A stretch of 64,000 bases of DNA from Mesorhizobium sp. YC-39 (GCF_025753795.1 NZ_JAOWPS010000003.1:682001-746000); one strand, 5' to 3'; numbered from the stretch's first letter, positions 51,016 through 60,330 are shown. Made by a program: numbers and translations. The notes: a model not told the origin generated them from the sequence alone.

Positions 51016-51867
51016 TTATCCGAATTGCCGGATCAGCCCCTCGAAACCATCGGCCAGATGAGCGGCGCCGGCCGCGAACATCTTCACCAGGTTCTTGGGG
51101 CGCCCAGGGGTCTTGTTGGCATCGAGCAGCACGGCCCTGCCCTCATGCATGACGAAATCGAACTTGCCGTAGTCGAAGCCAAGTTCGCGTCGCAGCTCGC
51201 GTATTTCCTGGGGAACAGGCACCGGCTCGCGGCGGATCGTTTCGGACGCCTTGACCAGGGCATTCGGCGAGATGTAGCGGGTGCATCGTTCGCTCTCGCC
51301 GCAAAACACCCAGAACCGCGCCGCGAAGCCGTCTGGCTCCCTTTCCGGAATGAACTTTTCCACGACCAGATCATCGCGCTCGAAGGCGCCATCCGGAACA
51401 TCGCCTAGGGAATCATAGACCTCATATGGCTGCAGTGCCGGCACGTCCGGAAAAGGCGGTGGTTTGCCAGCCCGCTCCGAACGCCGATTGAGGAACCTCT
51501 CCGGAATGCCCTGATTGTTGAGATTGCTTTTGACAATGACCGGGCCTTGCCAGGCGTCTCCCTCCTCCACCAGCGCTCCGCTGACCCGTCGCTTGGATAT
51601 GTCGGCCGTCCCGGCATTGAGGCAGAATGGAAAACTTCGGGCATAGTCGAGGTATTCCGCCGGCGTTATCGTCGCATCGACATGCAGAACGGCGATGTCG
51701 GCGCTGGATGTCTTAGACAGACCTTGCTCGATCCGCACCGAGTGGCCGCGTCTTTTCAGCGCCCCTAGAACGTCGAAAAGCAGATAAGGGCTGTCCCTGC
51801 GCAGCAGGATATCGCGCTTGCCCGCGAACTGGTCGTGTTCGTGCGTTATGACGATGATCCGCGCCAC
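51016..51867 (-). CDS. ATP-grasp-like protein
   Basis: 283 residues, cytoplasmic. The C-terminal GKFDFVMHEGRAVLLDANKT followed by PGRP resembles the end of ATP-grasp ligases, where acidic/Asn residues bind Mg2+. VIVKSNLNNQGI and DLVVEKFIPE fit the two nucleotide-contacting strands. The N-terminus (ARIIVITHEHDQFAGKRDIL) is a Rossmann-like pre-ATP-grasp fold. It probably ligates a carboxylate to an amine; the substrates are unknown. The start is GTG at 51867. It is divergent from a methyltransferase gene 86 bp away. Confidence 0.65.
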   Translation of the reverse strand: MARIIVITHEHDQFAGKRDILLRRDSPYLLFDVLGALKRRGHSVRIEQGLSKTSSADIAVLHVDATITPAEYLDYARSFPFCLNAGTADISKRRVSGALVEEGDAWQGPVIVKSNLNNQGIPERFLNRRSERAGKPPPFPDVPALQPYEVYDSLGDVPDGAFERDDLVVEKFIPEREPDGFAARFWVFCGESERCTRYISPNALVKASETIRREPVPVPQEIRELRRELGFDYGKFDFVMHEGRAVLLDANKTPGRPKNLVKMFAAGAAHLADGFEGLIRQFG

Positions 51868-51953
51868 GAGTATCTCCGCTTGGCTTGCCTGTCCATTTCC
51901 ATTAAGCGGCTATGGGCAATGGACGCCAGACTTCTTTGGTCCGACGGGCTTGC

Positions 51954-52751
51954 ATGACAAATCACTGGGACAATTATCACCGTCACTGGACGCTTCTGGG
52001 CGCGCCACTCCGGCCGACCCCGGAGACTGTCGGCATTGTCGAACGCGCGCTTGATCTGGACGAGGCGGACGTTCTCCTGCTGGGCGTTACGCCGGAGCTG
52101 GCCGGTCTCGGCAAGACGATGCTGGCCATCGATGGATCCGCCGCCATGGTTTCCGGCGTATGGCCGGGCGACAGTGCTGGCCGCAGGGCGATCACCGGGA
52201 ATTGGCTCGACCTTCCGCTCAGCAGAGCCAGCGTCGGCGCGGTGATCGGCGACGGCTGCCTGACGGTCGTCGATTCCGCGCAGGCCCGCCATGCCCTGCT
52301 CGGCGAGGTCGCCAGAGTGCTGAAGCCCGAAGGGAGCGCGGTGATCCGCGTTTTCGCCGGCCTCGAGGCTTTCGAGGATCTGGCTGATATCAAGGCCGAG
52401 GCTTTGGCCGGCGAGATCGGGAATTTCCACGCGCTCAAATGGCGTATCGCGATGGCGTGTGCGACAAGCGATGCCGATCGCGCCATAAAAGTGCAAGCGA
52501 TCCGCGACGCTTTTGACAAGACCTTCCCGGACCGCGAAGCCCTTGCCGCACGAACGGGCTGGAGCATGGCCTCGATCGGCACGATCGATGTCTATGCGGG
52601 TTCGGAAACGACCTATTGCTTCGCGACGCTGGCCATGCTGATCAATGAGGCGCGCGACTGGTTCGGCGACGTCCACGTCGTCCCGAGCGGCTCCTATCCG
52701 CTGGCGGAACGATGCCCGCTTCTGATGCTTGAATCGCCGAAGCGCCGGTAA
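51954..52751 (+). CDS. class I SAM-dependent methyltransferase-like protein
   Basis: 265 residues. LTPETVG-like lead-in, then ADVLLLGVTPELAGLGKTML gives strand 1 and the loop where GxG is replaced by GVTPE, as in a known subset of methyltransferases. AIDGSAAMV supplies the acidic end of strand 2, GNWLDLPLSRASVGAVIGDG covers the strand 3-4 area, and EVARVLKPEGSAVIRVF is the classic post-motif III. The substrate is unknown. The ATG at 51954 begins MTNHWDNYHRHW. It lies alone upstream of groESL. Confidence 0.75.
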   Translation: MTNHWDNYHRHWTLLGAPLRPTPETVGIVERALDLDEADVLLLGVTPELAGLGKTMLAIDGSAAMVSGVWPGDSAGRRAITGNWLDLPLSRASVGAVIGDGCLTVVDSAQARHALLGEVARVLKPEGSAVIRVFAGLEAFEDLADIKAEALAGEIGNFHALKWRIAMACATSDADRAIKVQAIRDAFDKTFPDREALAARTGWSMASIGTIDVYAGSETTYCFATLAMLINEARDWFGDVHVVPSGSYPLAERCPLLMLESPKRR

Positions 52752-52797
52752 GGACATTATCGGCGGCGGGCATGATCTCGATTTGGCTTCCGCCAGC

Positions 52798-52826
52798 CTT
52801 GACTCTCGCAAGCCGCCGGCCTATCT
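52798..52826 (+). promoter_or_regulatory. RpoH-type heat-shock promoter of groESL
   Basis: CTTGACT at 52798-52804 and CCTATCT at 52820-52826 are separated by 15 bp, matching the alphaproteobacterial RpoH pattern. The predicted start lies a few bases before the CIRCE element, so sigma-32 activation and HrcA repression would act on the same promoter. Confidence 0.75.
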
Positions 52827-52836
52827 CACCGCCACG

Positions 52837-52863
52837 TTAGCACTCGCCAATGGTGAGTGCTAA
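52837..52863 (+). promoter_or_regulatory. CIRCE element (HrcA operator)
   Basis: Perfect consensus inverted repeat TTAGCACTC - 9 nt - GAGTGCTAA. HrcA bound here represses groESL until unfolded protein titrates GroEL. It lies about 93 nt upstream of the groES ATG. Confidence 0.97.
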
Positions 52864-52871
52864 CCAAGTGC

Positions 52872-52915
52872 CCGGCTCCGCCGGACGTTTATTAGTTTGT
52901 CCGGCTCCGCCGGAC
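52872..52915 (+). repeat. tandem identical hairpins in the groES leader
   Basis: The 15-nt block CCGGCTCCGCCGGAC occurs at 52872-52886 and again at 52901-52915, 29 nt apart. Each folds as CCGGC-tcc(g)-GCCGG. The second ends 40 nt before the groES ATG, ahead of the ribosome-binding site. They could stabilise or thermally tune the heat-shock mRNA; this is inference. Confidence 0.6.
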
Positions 52916-52955
52916 GGAGGAACTGTTCTCACCAGTCTCATTCGAGGAAGAAAAA

Positions 52956-53252
52956 ATGGCAAAGTCGAAGTTCCGCCCGCTTCATGACCGTGTGGTCGTA
53001 CGCCGGGTCGAATCCGAATCCAAGACCGCCGGCGGGATCATCATCCCGGATACGGCGAAGGAAAAGCCGCAGGAAGGCGAGATCATCGCTGTCGGCTCCG
53101 GCGCCCGCGACGAAGCCGGCAAGCTCGTGCCGCTGGACGTCAAGGCCGGCGACCGCATCCTGTTCGGCAAGTGGTCGGGCACCGAAGTCAAGCTCAATGG
53201 CGAGGACCTTCTGATCATGAAGGAATCCGACATCATGGGCATCATCGGCTGA
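52956..53252 (+). CDS. groES: co-chaperonin GroES
   Basis: 98-residue lid of the GroEL chaperonin. It begins MAKSKFRPLHDRVVVRRVES; the mobile-loop region is KTAGGIIIPDTAKEKPQEG, followed by VGSGARDEAGKLVPLDVKAG and GDRILFGKWSGTEVK. Length and sequence are canonical. GGAAG lies upstream of the ATG. It is the first gene of groESL, 62 bp before groEL, under CIRCE and RpoH-type control. Confidence 0.98.
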   Translation: MAKSKFRPLHDRVVVRRVESESKTAGGIIIPDTAKEKPQEGEIIAVGSGARDEAGKLVPLDVKAGDRILFGKWSGTEVKLNGEDLLIMKESDIMGIIG

Positions 53253-53314
53253 TCATCGGCCTCACCTTCATTTAAATCTTCGGGCTCGATCCGAGCCTCT
53301 GCCAGGAGTTAAAC

Positions 53315-54967
<1,653 letters not shown>

Positions 54968-54972
54968 TTGCC

Positions 54973-55015
54973 GAATGATCCCGAAAAGTTGCAGACTTTT
55001 CGGACAAGATCATTC
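54973..55015. repeat. hairpin repeat after groEL
   Basis: Ends GAATGATC/GATCATTC (54973-54980, 55008-55015) with an inner CCGAAAAGT/ACTTTTCGG stem. It is a relative of the element at 35009-35057 (GAGCATGATC ends, CCGAAAA core). It begins 6 bp after the groEL stop codon. Confidence 0.75.
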
Positions 55016-55056
55016 GCAATGTGAACTCCATAAAGCACGTCCATCAACCAACATTG

Positions 55057-55080
55057 CTCAAGCCCGCAAGCGGGCTTGAG
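55057..55080. repeat. perfect 10-bp hairpin
   Basis: CTCAAGCCCG-CAAG-CGGGCTTGAG, immediately followed by a sequence matching the groEL C-terminus. There is no U-tract. It may be part of the same insertion event as the preceding repeat. Confidence 0.65.
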
Positions 55081-55081
55081 C

Positions 55082-55099
55082 GGCGGTATGGATTTCTAA
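55082..55099 (+). pseudogene. vestigial second groEL 3' end
   Basis: GGC GGT ATG GAT TTC TAA encodes GGMDF and a stop, the same as the end of GroEL (54950-54967), exactly 132 bp downstream and in the same phase. The true intrinsic terminator follows this second copy, not the first. This suggests that the original gene end was here and that the repeat-containing segment was inserted or duplicated. It is short, so chance cannot be excluded. Confidence 0.4.
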
Positions 55100-55126
55100 T
55101 CCAGCCCCTGTCAGCTTTAATTACGG

Positions 55127-55153
55127 AAAGGGCGCTGAAAGGCGCCCTTTTTT
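55127..55153 (+). terminator. intrinsic terminator downstream of groESL
   Basis: Stem AAAGGGCGC (55127-55135) / GCGCCCTTT (55142-55150), loop TGAAAG, followed by a run of six T ending at 55153. It is oriented to end groESL transcription; the converging TetR gene stops 25 bp beyond. Confidence 0.88.
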
Positions 55154-55177
55154 GCCTACACCTCGGTCACTTATTCC

Positions 55178-55780
55178 TCACACGGCCGCATCAGCGCGCC
55201 GCCGCGCTTGGCCGGCAAGCACGGCGGCTTCGATCAGCGCCGCGACCTCGTCGGCCACCGCCAGCACCGGGGCACGGTCGCGGGTGGCGCGCGCGATCAC
55301 CATCAGCCCTTCCAGCGAGGATTCGACAAGCAGCGCCAGAACGTGCGCGCGGCGCTCCGGCACCCCTGCCCTGACGAAGGCCTCCCGCAGCAGGCCTATC
55401 CATTGCTCGAAGGCCGTGCGGCACAGTTCCGCCAGTTCCGGCGTCGGCGAATCCAGCACGACAGGTGCGATCGGACAGCCGATTGAGAACTGGCTGTCCT
55501 CCAGCATGCGCGCCACCGACTGATAGATATGATGAACGGCCACCGCCGGATCGCGCTCGGCGGCGAGCGCCTCGGTGAGCCCCTCCGTCACCCTGGCGAT
55601 GCTGTCGCGCGTCACCTCGATGACCAACTGGTCCTTGCCGCCCGGAAAATGGAAGTAGAGCGAGCCACGTGGTGCTGCGCTGGCGCTCAATATGTCGTTG
55701 AGCGAGGTGCCGTGATAGCCCCGCTGCCTCAGCAGCAGTCCAGTCGTCTCGAGTATGCGGGTCCGGGTGTCTTTTGCCAT
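55178..55780 (-). CDS. TetR/AcrR family regulator (LmrA/YxaF-like)
   Basis: 200 residues. The N-terminal helix-turn-helix is TRTRILETTGLLLRQRGYHG, TSLNDILSASAAPRGSLYFH and FPGGKDQLV, a form common in the LmrA/YxaF subgroup. The C-terminal ligand domain has CPIAPVVLDSPTPELAELCR. The ATG is at 55780. It is divergent from the OsmC gene with 103 bp between, containing a directly repeated motif, so it probably represses itself and OsmC/NTF2-like genes. The ligand is unknown. Confidence 0.88.
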   Translation of the reverse strand: MAKDTRTRILETTGLLLRQRGYHGTSLNDILSASAAPRGSLYFHFPGGKDQLVIEVTRDSIARVTEGLTEALAAERDPAVAVHHIYQSVARMLEDSQFSIGCPIAPVVLDSPTPELAELCRTAFEQWIGLLREAFVRAGVPERRAHVLALLVESSLEGLMVIARATRDRAPVLAVADEVAALIEAAVLAGQARRRADAAV

Positions 55781-55833
55781 GTCAGCCTCTGTCAGGAGAC
55801 ATCATTATAGGCCTTGTCGAGAATATGACAACC

Positions 55834-55866
55834 GGTCTATATAATATGTAGATCGGTCCATATATA
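55834..55866. promoter_or_regulatory. putative TetR operator
   Basis: CGGTC(T/C)ATATA is repeated directly at 55834-55844 and 55855-55865, 21 bp (two turns) apart, in the TetR/OsmC gap. TATAAT occurs between them and may be a -10 box. Dimer binding to each block would cover the promoter. Assignment is by position and repetition only. Confidence 0.5.
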
Positions 55867-55883
55867 TCGGAAGGAGAGATCCA

Positions 55884-56321
55884 ATGACAATCCGTGAAGC
55901 CTCGGCCGAATGGCAAGGCACGCTGAAGGAAGGCTCGGGACGCTTGCGGCTCGGCAGCGGCGTCTTCGAAGGCGCCTATTCGTTTCCGTCGCGTTTCGAG
56001 AATGGCCCCGGCACCAACCCGGAAGAGCTGATCGCCGCCGCGCATGCCGGCTGCTTCTCGATGGCGCTGACCGCCATCCTCGGCCGGGACGGCCATATCC
56101 CGCACAGCATCCGCACCATCGCCAAGGTGCATCTCGGTGCGACCGAGGCGGGGCCGACGATCACGCGCATCGAGCTCGAAACCGAGGCGGAAATCGCGGA
56201 TCTCGCGGAAGACGAATTCGAGCGCCTTGCGCAGTCCGCCAAGGCAGGCTGCCTCGTCTCGCGCGCGCTGGCCGGCGTGCCCCGGATCACGCTCAAGGCC
56301 ACGCTCGTCAAGGGTAAATGA
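55884..56321 (+). CDS. OsmC family peroxiredoxin-like protein
   Basis: 145 residues, cytoplasmic. OsmC/Ohr proteins reduce organic hydroperoxides through two Cys. Here they are in AAHAGCFSMAL (about residue 57) and AKAGCLVSRAL (about 124), with the family lead-in GTNPEELIAAAHAGC and the Arg near the start (YSFPSRFENG). The spacing is typical of OsmC rather than Ohr. The ATG follows AAGGAGAG. It is divergent from TetR and probably controlled by it. Confidence 0.92.
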   Translation: MTIREASAEWQGTLKEGSGRLRLGSGVFEGAYSFPSRFENGPGTNPEELIAAAHAGCFSMALTAILGRDGHIPHSIRTIAKVHLGATEAGPTITRIELETEAEIADLAEDEFERLAQSAKAGCLVSRALAGVPRITLKATLVKGK

Positions 56322-56354
56322 AACCAGGAAATGAAGATGACACAGGAGCTTATC

Positions 56355-56723
56355 ATGGACAGGGCTGCGAACGAGCTGTCCGGGCAAACGGCAGAGATCA
56401 TGCGGCGCTTCAACGACGTGTTCCAGCGCCACGACCCGTCGGCGCTCGCCGAGCTGGTGGCTGAGGATTGCGTAATCGAGAACACCGTGCCGGCGCCGGA
56501 TGGCGCCCGCCACACAGGCCGCGAAGCCTGCGTCGGGTTGTGGTCGGCGATCGCCACCCAGGCCGGCACCCGCTTCGACCTCGAAGAAACCTTCGTCGCT
56601 GGCGAGCGGGCGACAATCCGCTGGCGCTATTTCATGGCCGACGGCAATTCCGTCCGCGGCGTCAACCTGATGCGTGTTGCCGGCGGGCGGATCGTCGAGG
56701 CGATGGGCTACGTCAAGGGGTAG
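56355..56723 (+). CDS. NTF2-like/SnoaL-like protein
   Basis: About 122 residues. The fold is recognised from IMRRFNDVFQRHDPSALAEL, VAEDCVIENT, GREACVGLWSAI, FVAGERATIRWRYFMADG and VRGVNLMRVAGGRIVEAMGY, the usual cone-shaped helix-sheet pattern. Members include isomerases and ligand-binding proteins, so the function is open. The ATG at 56355 is best supported (AGGAG 6 nt upstream); 56331 and 56337 are in-frame alternatives. It sits 33 bp after OsmC, likely the same operon. Confidence 0.8.
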   Translation: MDRAANELSGQTAEIMRRFNDVFQRHDPSALAELVAEDCVIENTVPAPDGARHTGREACVGLWSAIATQAGTRFDLEETFVAGERATIRWRYFMADGNSVRGVNLMRVAGGRIVEAMGYVKG

Positions 56724-56734
56724 CGCCGGCTGCG

Positions 56735-57346
56735 CTACCTCTCAGCCAGCGCCAGCTTGGCGCCAAGCATGACGAAGGCGCCGGCGAAGGTGCGGCGCAT
56801 CCAGGTCAGCACTTTTGGCCGCGACACAACATGGCTGCGGATCGAGGCGGCGAAAATGCCGTAACCGACAAAGACGACGAAGGTCAAAAGCATGAAGACG
56901 CTCGAGAGTTCGAGCATCTTCGACAGCGCATGCGGCTCGGTGGTGCTGACGAATTGCGGCAGGAAGGCGAAGAAGAAGATCGACAGTTTCGGATTGAGGA
57001 TGTTGATCAGTATGCCGGAGGTGATCACCTTGCCGGCCGAGCGTGGCGCTACATTCTGCTCGACGCTCAAGCCGCCCGTTTCCTTCAACGTGTTCCAGGC
57101 CATGTAGAGCAGGTAGGCGACGCCCAGATATTTCAGCGTCTCGAAGGCGACCGCGCTGGTGTGCAGCAGCGCGGCCAGCCCGGTGATGGCGGCCGCCATA
57201 TGCGGGATGATGCCCAGCGTGCAGCCGAAAGCGGCAATGACGCTGGCTCTGGCACCACGCGAAAGACCGGCGCTCAGCGTATAGAGAACGCCGGTGCCGG
57301 GCGAGGCCACGACAATCAGCGACGTCAACAGAAATTCGATGCTCAC
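56735..57346 (-). CDS. LysE/RhtB family exporter
   Basis: 203-residue inner-membrane exporter with six predicted helices. SPGTGVLYTLSAGLSRG is the family helix 1, with PGTG in place of the usual PGPN. GILINILNPKLSIFFFAFLPQF is the central signature. The start is a GTG at 57346 supported by GGAGGA (57353-57358), giving VSIEFLLTSLIVV; an upstream in-frame start at 57403 adds a non-hydrophobic leader. It differs from the LysE protein at 18.2 kb. The substrate is unknown. Convergent with the NTF2-like gene. Confidence 0.87.
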   Translation of the reverse strand: MSIEFLLTSLIVVASPGTGVLYTLSAGLSRGARASVIAAFGCTLGIIPHMAAAITGLAALLHTSAVAFETLKYLGVAYLLYMAWNTLKETGGLSVEQNVAPRSAGKVITSGILINILNPKLSIFFFAFLPQFVSTTEPHALSKMLELSSVFMLLTFVVFVGYGIFAASIRSHVVSRPKVLTWMRRTFAGAFVMLGAKLALAER

Positions 57347-57424
57347 GATTGATCCTCCGCTGCCCTGCCTGCCGGCAAGGTAGCTAGCCAGGGCACGCCG
57401 CACAAGCGGGGCTAGAAGACCGTG

Positions 57425-57808
57425 CTAGAGCGGCAGCCCATGTGCTTGGCGCGCCATCAGGCAATCGTCGCCGCCGGGCATGCAGGCTTGGCAGACATCC
57501 GGGCGGAGTTCGTAGATACCGCAAGCAGTGTGCTTGCCGACCTCACCGGAGAGCGCCGAGCAGCGCACGCCGTCGCAGCGCATGCCAGATTCATCGGCCG
57601 CGACATATTTTTGCGGGATCCGGTCGAGCTGCGCGTCATCCTCAGTGGAAAAGCGCGGCCATTCGGCCGAATAGGAGCAGCAGGCGCCACAGCTCTGGCA
57701 GTCAAAAAGAGAGGCGGCGGCAGCCTCCTGCAGGGAAGAAAAGTCCGTGGCGATCGCGACGGCAAGCTGCCCTGGCCGGACAGGATTGCGATCGGCGTTG
57801 CGCGGCAA
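57425..57808 (-). CDS. YkgJ-type cysteine-cluster protein
   Basis: 127 residues. Cys-rich: FDCQSCGACCSYS, MRCDGVRCSALSG, HTACGIYELRPDVCQACMPG and DDCLMAR give about ten Cys, the YkgJ (zinc/iron-chelating) family pattern, thought to bind a metal. The start appears to be TTG at 57808, 5 bp after the stop of the preceding small gene, with only the Lys-codon stretch AAGAAGAAA as a ribosome site, implying coupling. Last gene of a four-gene small-protein cluster. Confidence 0.82.
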   Translation of the reverse strand: MPRNADRNPVRPGQLAVAIATDFSSLQEAAAASLFDCQSCGACCSYSAEWPRFSTEDDAQLDRIPQKYVAADESGMRCDGVRCSALSGEVGKHTACGIYELRPDVCQACMPGGDDCLMARQAHGLPL

Positions 57809-57813
57809 GGCTG

Positions 57814-57981
57814 CTATTTCTTCTTCTTGGTTTTGCGCGACGGCACTTCGGCCGGCGTTTCGAACAGATCGATCGCGGCCTCGGCGGCTTCGCCTGCTTT
57901 CAGGGCGGCGGCCGGCTTGGCCGGCTTTGCGGCGGCAGCGGGTGCTGGCGGCTGGTCCTTGGCGGAAAACTTGATGGCCAT
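57814..57981 (-). CDS. 55-residue Ala/Lys-rich small protein
   Basis: A short frame, MAIKFSAKDQPPAPAAAAKP onward, ending with the basic tail SRKTKKKK. It contains an acidic/amphipathic middle (GEAAEAAIDLFETPAEVPS). No family is known to me. It starts 1 bp after the upstream stop and ends 5 bp before the YkgJ start, so it sits tightly in the operon and is very probably real. The alternating Pro/Ala-Lys region recalls nucleic-acid-binding linkers, but no function is claimed. Confidence 0.65.
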   Translation of the reverse strand: MAIKFSAKDQPPAPAAAAKPAKPAAALKAGEAAEAAIDLFETPAEVPSRKTKKKK

Positions 57982-57982
57982 A

Positions 57983-58390
57983 TCAATCCTCGTCGGCGAA
58001 ACGCGATGACGGCGCGCGCGGATTGCGCAGGCGCCCGATCAGCGCCGAGACCGCCGTGATGTTCATTTCCTCCGGCGACCAATTCCTGGCCTCCGCGATA
58101 TGATGCGGCGCCAGCTCGCGATGCGTGCTGCCGCTATAGGCGGCATCCTGATAGGTCTCACGCTCACGGGTCTTGGCATTTTCCCGCGCATATTCGATCA
58201 GATAGTTCGGGGCCTCGGCTCGGCCGCGCACGCCGACCCGCACCTGGGCGTCGCCATGGGCGCGCTTGCAGCGCTCCAGCTTTTCCAGCACACGCCGGAC
58301 ATATTCGACCGGCTTGTCCAGGGCACCGACCATGTCGGCGATGGTCGCATCGGCGGCGATCGGGGTTTGCGGCACGCGCTTGGTGGCCAT
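57983..58390 (-). CDS. conserved hypothetical protein
   Basis: 135 residues, not recognised. It has an alpha-helical N-terminal half (IADMVGALDKPVEYVRRVLE) that looks like a small helix-turn-helix or binding module, then CKRAHGDAQVRVGVRGRAEA. The tail is basic with THRELAPHHIAEARNWSPEE. The ATG at 58390 shares its A with the TGA of the previous gene (TGATG). It is the second gene of the cluster. Cytoplasmic, no membrane segment. Confidence 0.65.
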   Translation of the reverse strand: MATKRVPQTPIAADATIADMVGALDKPVEYVRRVLEKLERCKRAHGDAQVRVGVRGRAEAPNYLIEYARENAKTRERETYQDAAYSGSTHRELAPHHIAEARNWSPEEMNITAVSALIGRLRNPRAPSSRFADED

Positions 58391-58617
58391 CAACGTCTGC
58401 CCGCGCGTTTCGGCGAGGCGGCAAGGGCCGCGGCGGCAGCCATGTCTTCGGCTTCCCTCTCCAGACGCAGTTCGCGCAGCCGGGCCGTCTTGGCTTCCCG
58501 GGCCTGGCTGACTGCATCCTGCTCGGAAATGATGCGGTTAAGCGACATGGATTGGGTGCGGGTCTTGCTGAAAATGGATTCGGCCTGATCGCGGGATTTG
58601 TTCGAAGGGGCGGTCAA
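58390..58617 (-). CDS. 75-residue helical small protein with TTG start
   Basis: Reads (M)TAPSNKSRDQAESIFSKTRT, then SMSLNRIISEQDAVSQAREA and a Lys/Arg/Glu-rich helix (KTARLRELRLEREAEDM). It is predicted all-alpha, coiled-coil-like. The TTG at 58617 is chosen because AGGAGGAAG lies 5-6 nt upstream on the minus strand; no ATG in frame has such a site nearby. First gene of the cluster, overlapping the next by 1 nt. Function unknown. Confidence 0.65.
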   Translation of the reverse strand: MTAPSNKSRDQAESIFSKTRTQSMSLNRIISEQDAVSQAREAKTARLRELRLEREAEDMAAAAALAASPKRAGRR

Positions 58618-58858
58618 AGTCTTCCTCCTGTCCGGAGCGTGATGCCGAAACATGCAAGACCGGTCTTTCGGCCAAGACCAGGCACAAAGCAATACGGCGT
58701 CGGATTCAAATTGTCTAAACGTCTTAGCACATCCAGGCGGACGGGCGGTGCTCTTTTGATCTGTGCCTGAAACGGAAAAAGGCCAGGCATTGCCTGACCC
58801 CTCCTCCGCCAATCACCGGTGCCAGTACATCCGTGGTCACCGGCGAGGCTGAATCGTT

Positions 58859-59068
58859 TTACGCCGCTTTCAACTGGTCGGCCGACATCTTGCCCGACTT
58901 GTTGTCGCGGACCATCTCGTAGCCGAGCTTCTGGCCTTCGACGATATCGCGCATGCCGGCGCGCTCGACGGCCGAGATGTGGACGAAAACGTCTGCCGAG
59001 CCATCGTCAGGCTGAATAAAACCAAAACCCTTTGTAGCGTTGAACCATTTAACTGTGCCGGTGGACAT
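58859..59068 (-). CDS. cold-shock protein (CspA family)
   Basis: 69-residue single-stranded nucleic-acid-binding protein. RNP1 is KGFGFIQPD and RNP2 is VFVHIS; it opens MSTGTVKWFNATKGFGF, as all CspA proteins do. The ATG at 59068 is certain from the family start. It is transcribed from a strong promoter about 140 nt upstream, leaving a long 5' leader, a feature of cold-inducible csp genes. Confidence 0.96.
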   Translation of the reverse strand: MSTGTVKWFNATKGFGFIQPDDGSADVFVHISAVERAGMRDIVEGQKLGYEMVRDNKSGKMSADQLKAA

Positions 59069-59214
59069 GAAGAACCCTTTCCCTGGCAAATATTCGTTCG
59101 CCGTCGCGCGACTGCACAACAGCGTTTGTCTCGATTTTTGATGGGAGAAGTTCGTCAAAGGCGCGCATGCGTGCGCGGATAACAAAAGTCGGTCAAACAA
59201 ATATCGACAAACTT

Positions 59215-59243
59215 CTTATAGACTTCTTTTGACACCGTGTCAA
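59215..59243 (-). promoter_or_regulatory. csp promoter with overlapping palindrome
   Basis: On the minus strand, -35 TTGACA (59238-59243), 17-nt spacer, -10 TATAAG (59215-59220). The 15-bp perfect palindrome TTGACACCGTGTCAA (59229-59243) covers the -35 and part of the spacer, suggesting an operator. The predicted start near 59208 gives a 5' leader of about 140 nt. Confidence 0.8.
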
Positions 59244-59506
59244 TTTTTGGTTTCGCCGCCCGGCGAACAGGGTCACCGCGAGCTTGTCCCAGCAGTGGCC
59301 CAACGACGGATCTGGCCGGCGTCAGCGCCCCAAAAAAATCGCGCCTGCCGGGAACCATTTTAGCATCCGTGCATTTTGCGTATCGTCAGCAGTTCATGAG
59401 AGCAATCCAGGAAAGGCTGACACAAAGGACGCCTCCCGTGCAATAAAACGCGCGAGGGGCGTTCTTGTATGGGCCGAACAAATCGTTGTAGCGAAAGCCG
59501 AGCTGC

Positions 59507-60262
59507 TCAGCGTTCCTGATCGGTCGGGCGGATGACGATCTCGTTGACGTTGACGCGCGGGTGCTGGCTCACCGCGTAGAGGATGGCGGCCGCTATATCC
59601 TCGGCGGTCAGCGCCTCCATGGTGGCGAGCCGCTTGCCCAGATCGGCCTTGAACGCCGCATTGGTGATGTGGTCGCCAAGCTCGGTGCGCACCAGGCCGG
59701 GTTCGATGACGGTGACGCGGACCTTGTCGGCATAGACTTCGCGGCGCAGCGATTCGGAAAAGCCGACGACGCCGAACTTGGTCGCGGCATAGCCGCTGGC
59801 GCCGGGATTGGCGACGCGGCCGGCGACCGACGAGACATTGACGATATGGCCTTTGGCCGCCTTCAGATGCGGAAGTGCCGCCTTGGTGACGCCCATCAGC
59901 GCCAGCAGATTGAGCTCGACCATGCGGCGCCAGTCGTCGAGTGTCGCTTCCGCCGCAGACGACAAAAGCATGATACCGGCATTGTTGACGAGGATGTCGA
60001 GACGGCCCCAATCGGAAACGACCTTATCGACCATGGCGGTAACATCGCCGGCGTTGGTGACGTCGGCCTCGATGCGAAGGGCCGTGCCACCGGCCTTCTC
60101 GATGCGTGCGGCCAGCGCTTCGAGGCGATCAACGCGGCGGGCGGCAACCGCCACCTTTGCCCCGGCGGCGGCGAGTGCGGCGGCCGTTGCCTCGCCGATG
60201 CCCGATGATGCGCCGGTGACGAGGCCGACCTTGCCGGCAAGTGGGGAATTAGCGGATGTCAT
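59507..60262 (-). CDS. short-chain dehydrogenase/reductase
   Basis: 251-residue classical SDR. Rossmann motif TGASSGIGEAT (about 16-26), NNAGIM, active-site Ser in VNVSSVAG, and YAATK (Tyr/Lys, about 157-161), then the PG-type VIEPGLVRTEL. It is close to YdfG/serine-3-dehydrogenase-like members, but the substrate is not determinable. The ATG is at 60262. A GST gene lies 69 bp upstream on the same strand and may be cotranscribed. Confidence 0.9.
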   Translation of the reverse strand: MTSANSPLAGKVGLVTGASSGIGEATAAALAAAGAKVAVAARRVDRLEALAARIEKAGGTALRIEADVTNAGDVTAMVDKVVSDWGRLDILVNNAGIMLLSSAAEATLDDWRRMVELNLLALMGVTKAALPHLKAAKGHIVNVSSVAGRVANPGASGYAATKFGVVGFSESLRREVYADKVRVTVIEPGLVRTELGDHITNAAFKADLGKRLATMEALTAEDIAAAILYAVSQHPRVNVNEIVIRPTDQER

Positions 60263-60330
60263 GAGAAATCTCCAAGTGCCCGGCCCGCCCCTTCAGATAG
60301 GTCGCGAACGGCATTCTTGAAGTCCCGTCA

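Noticed and set aside
55057..55080. Perfect hairpin after groEL considered as the terminator
   Set aside because: No T-run follows; the hairpin at 55127-55153 has the T-tract and is the better terminator.
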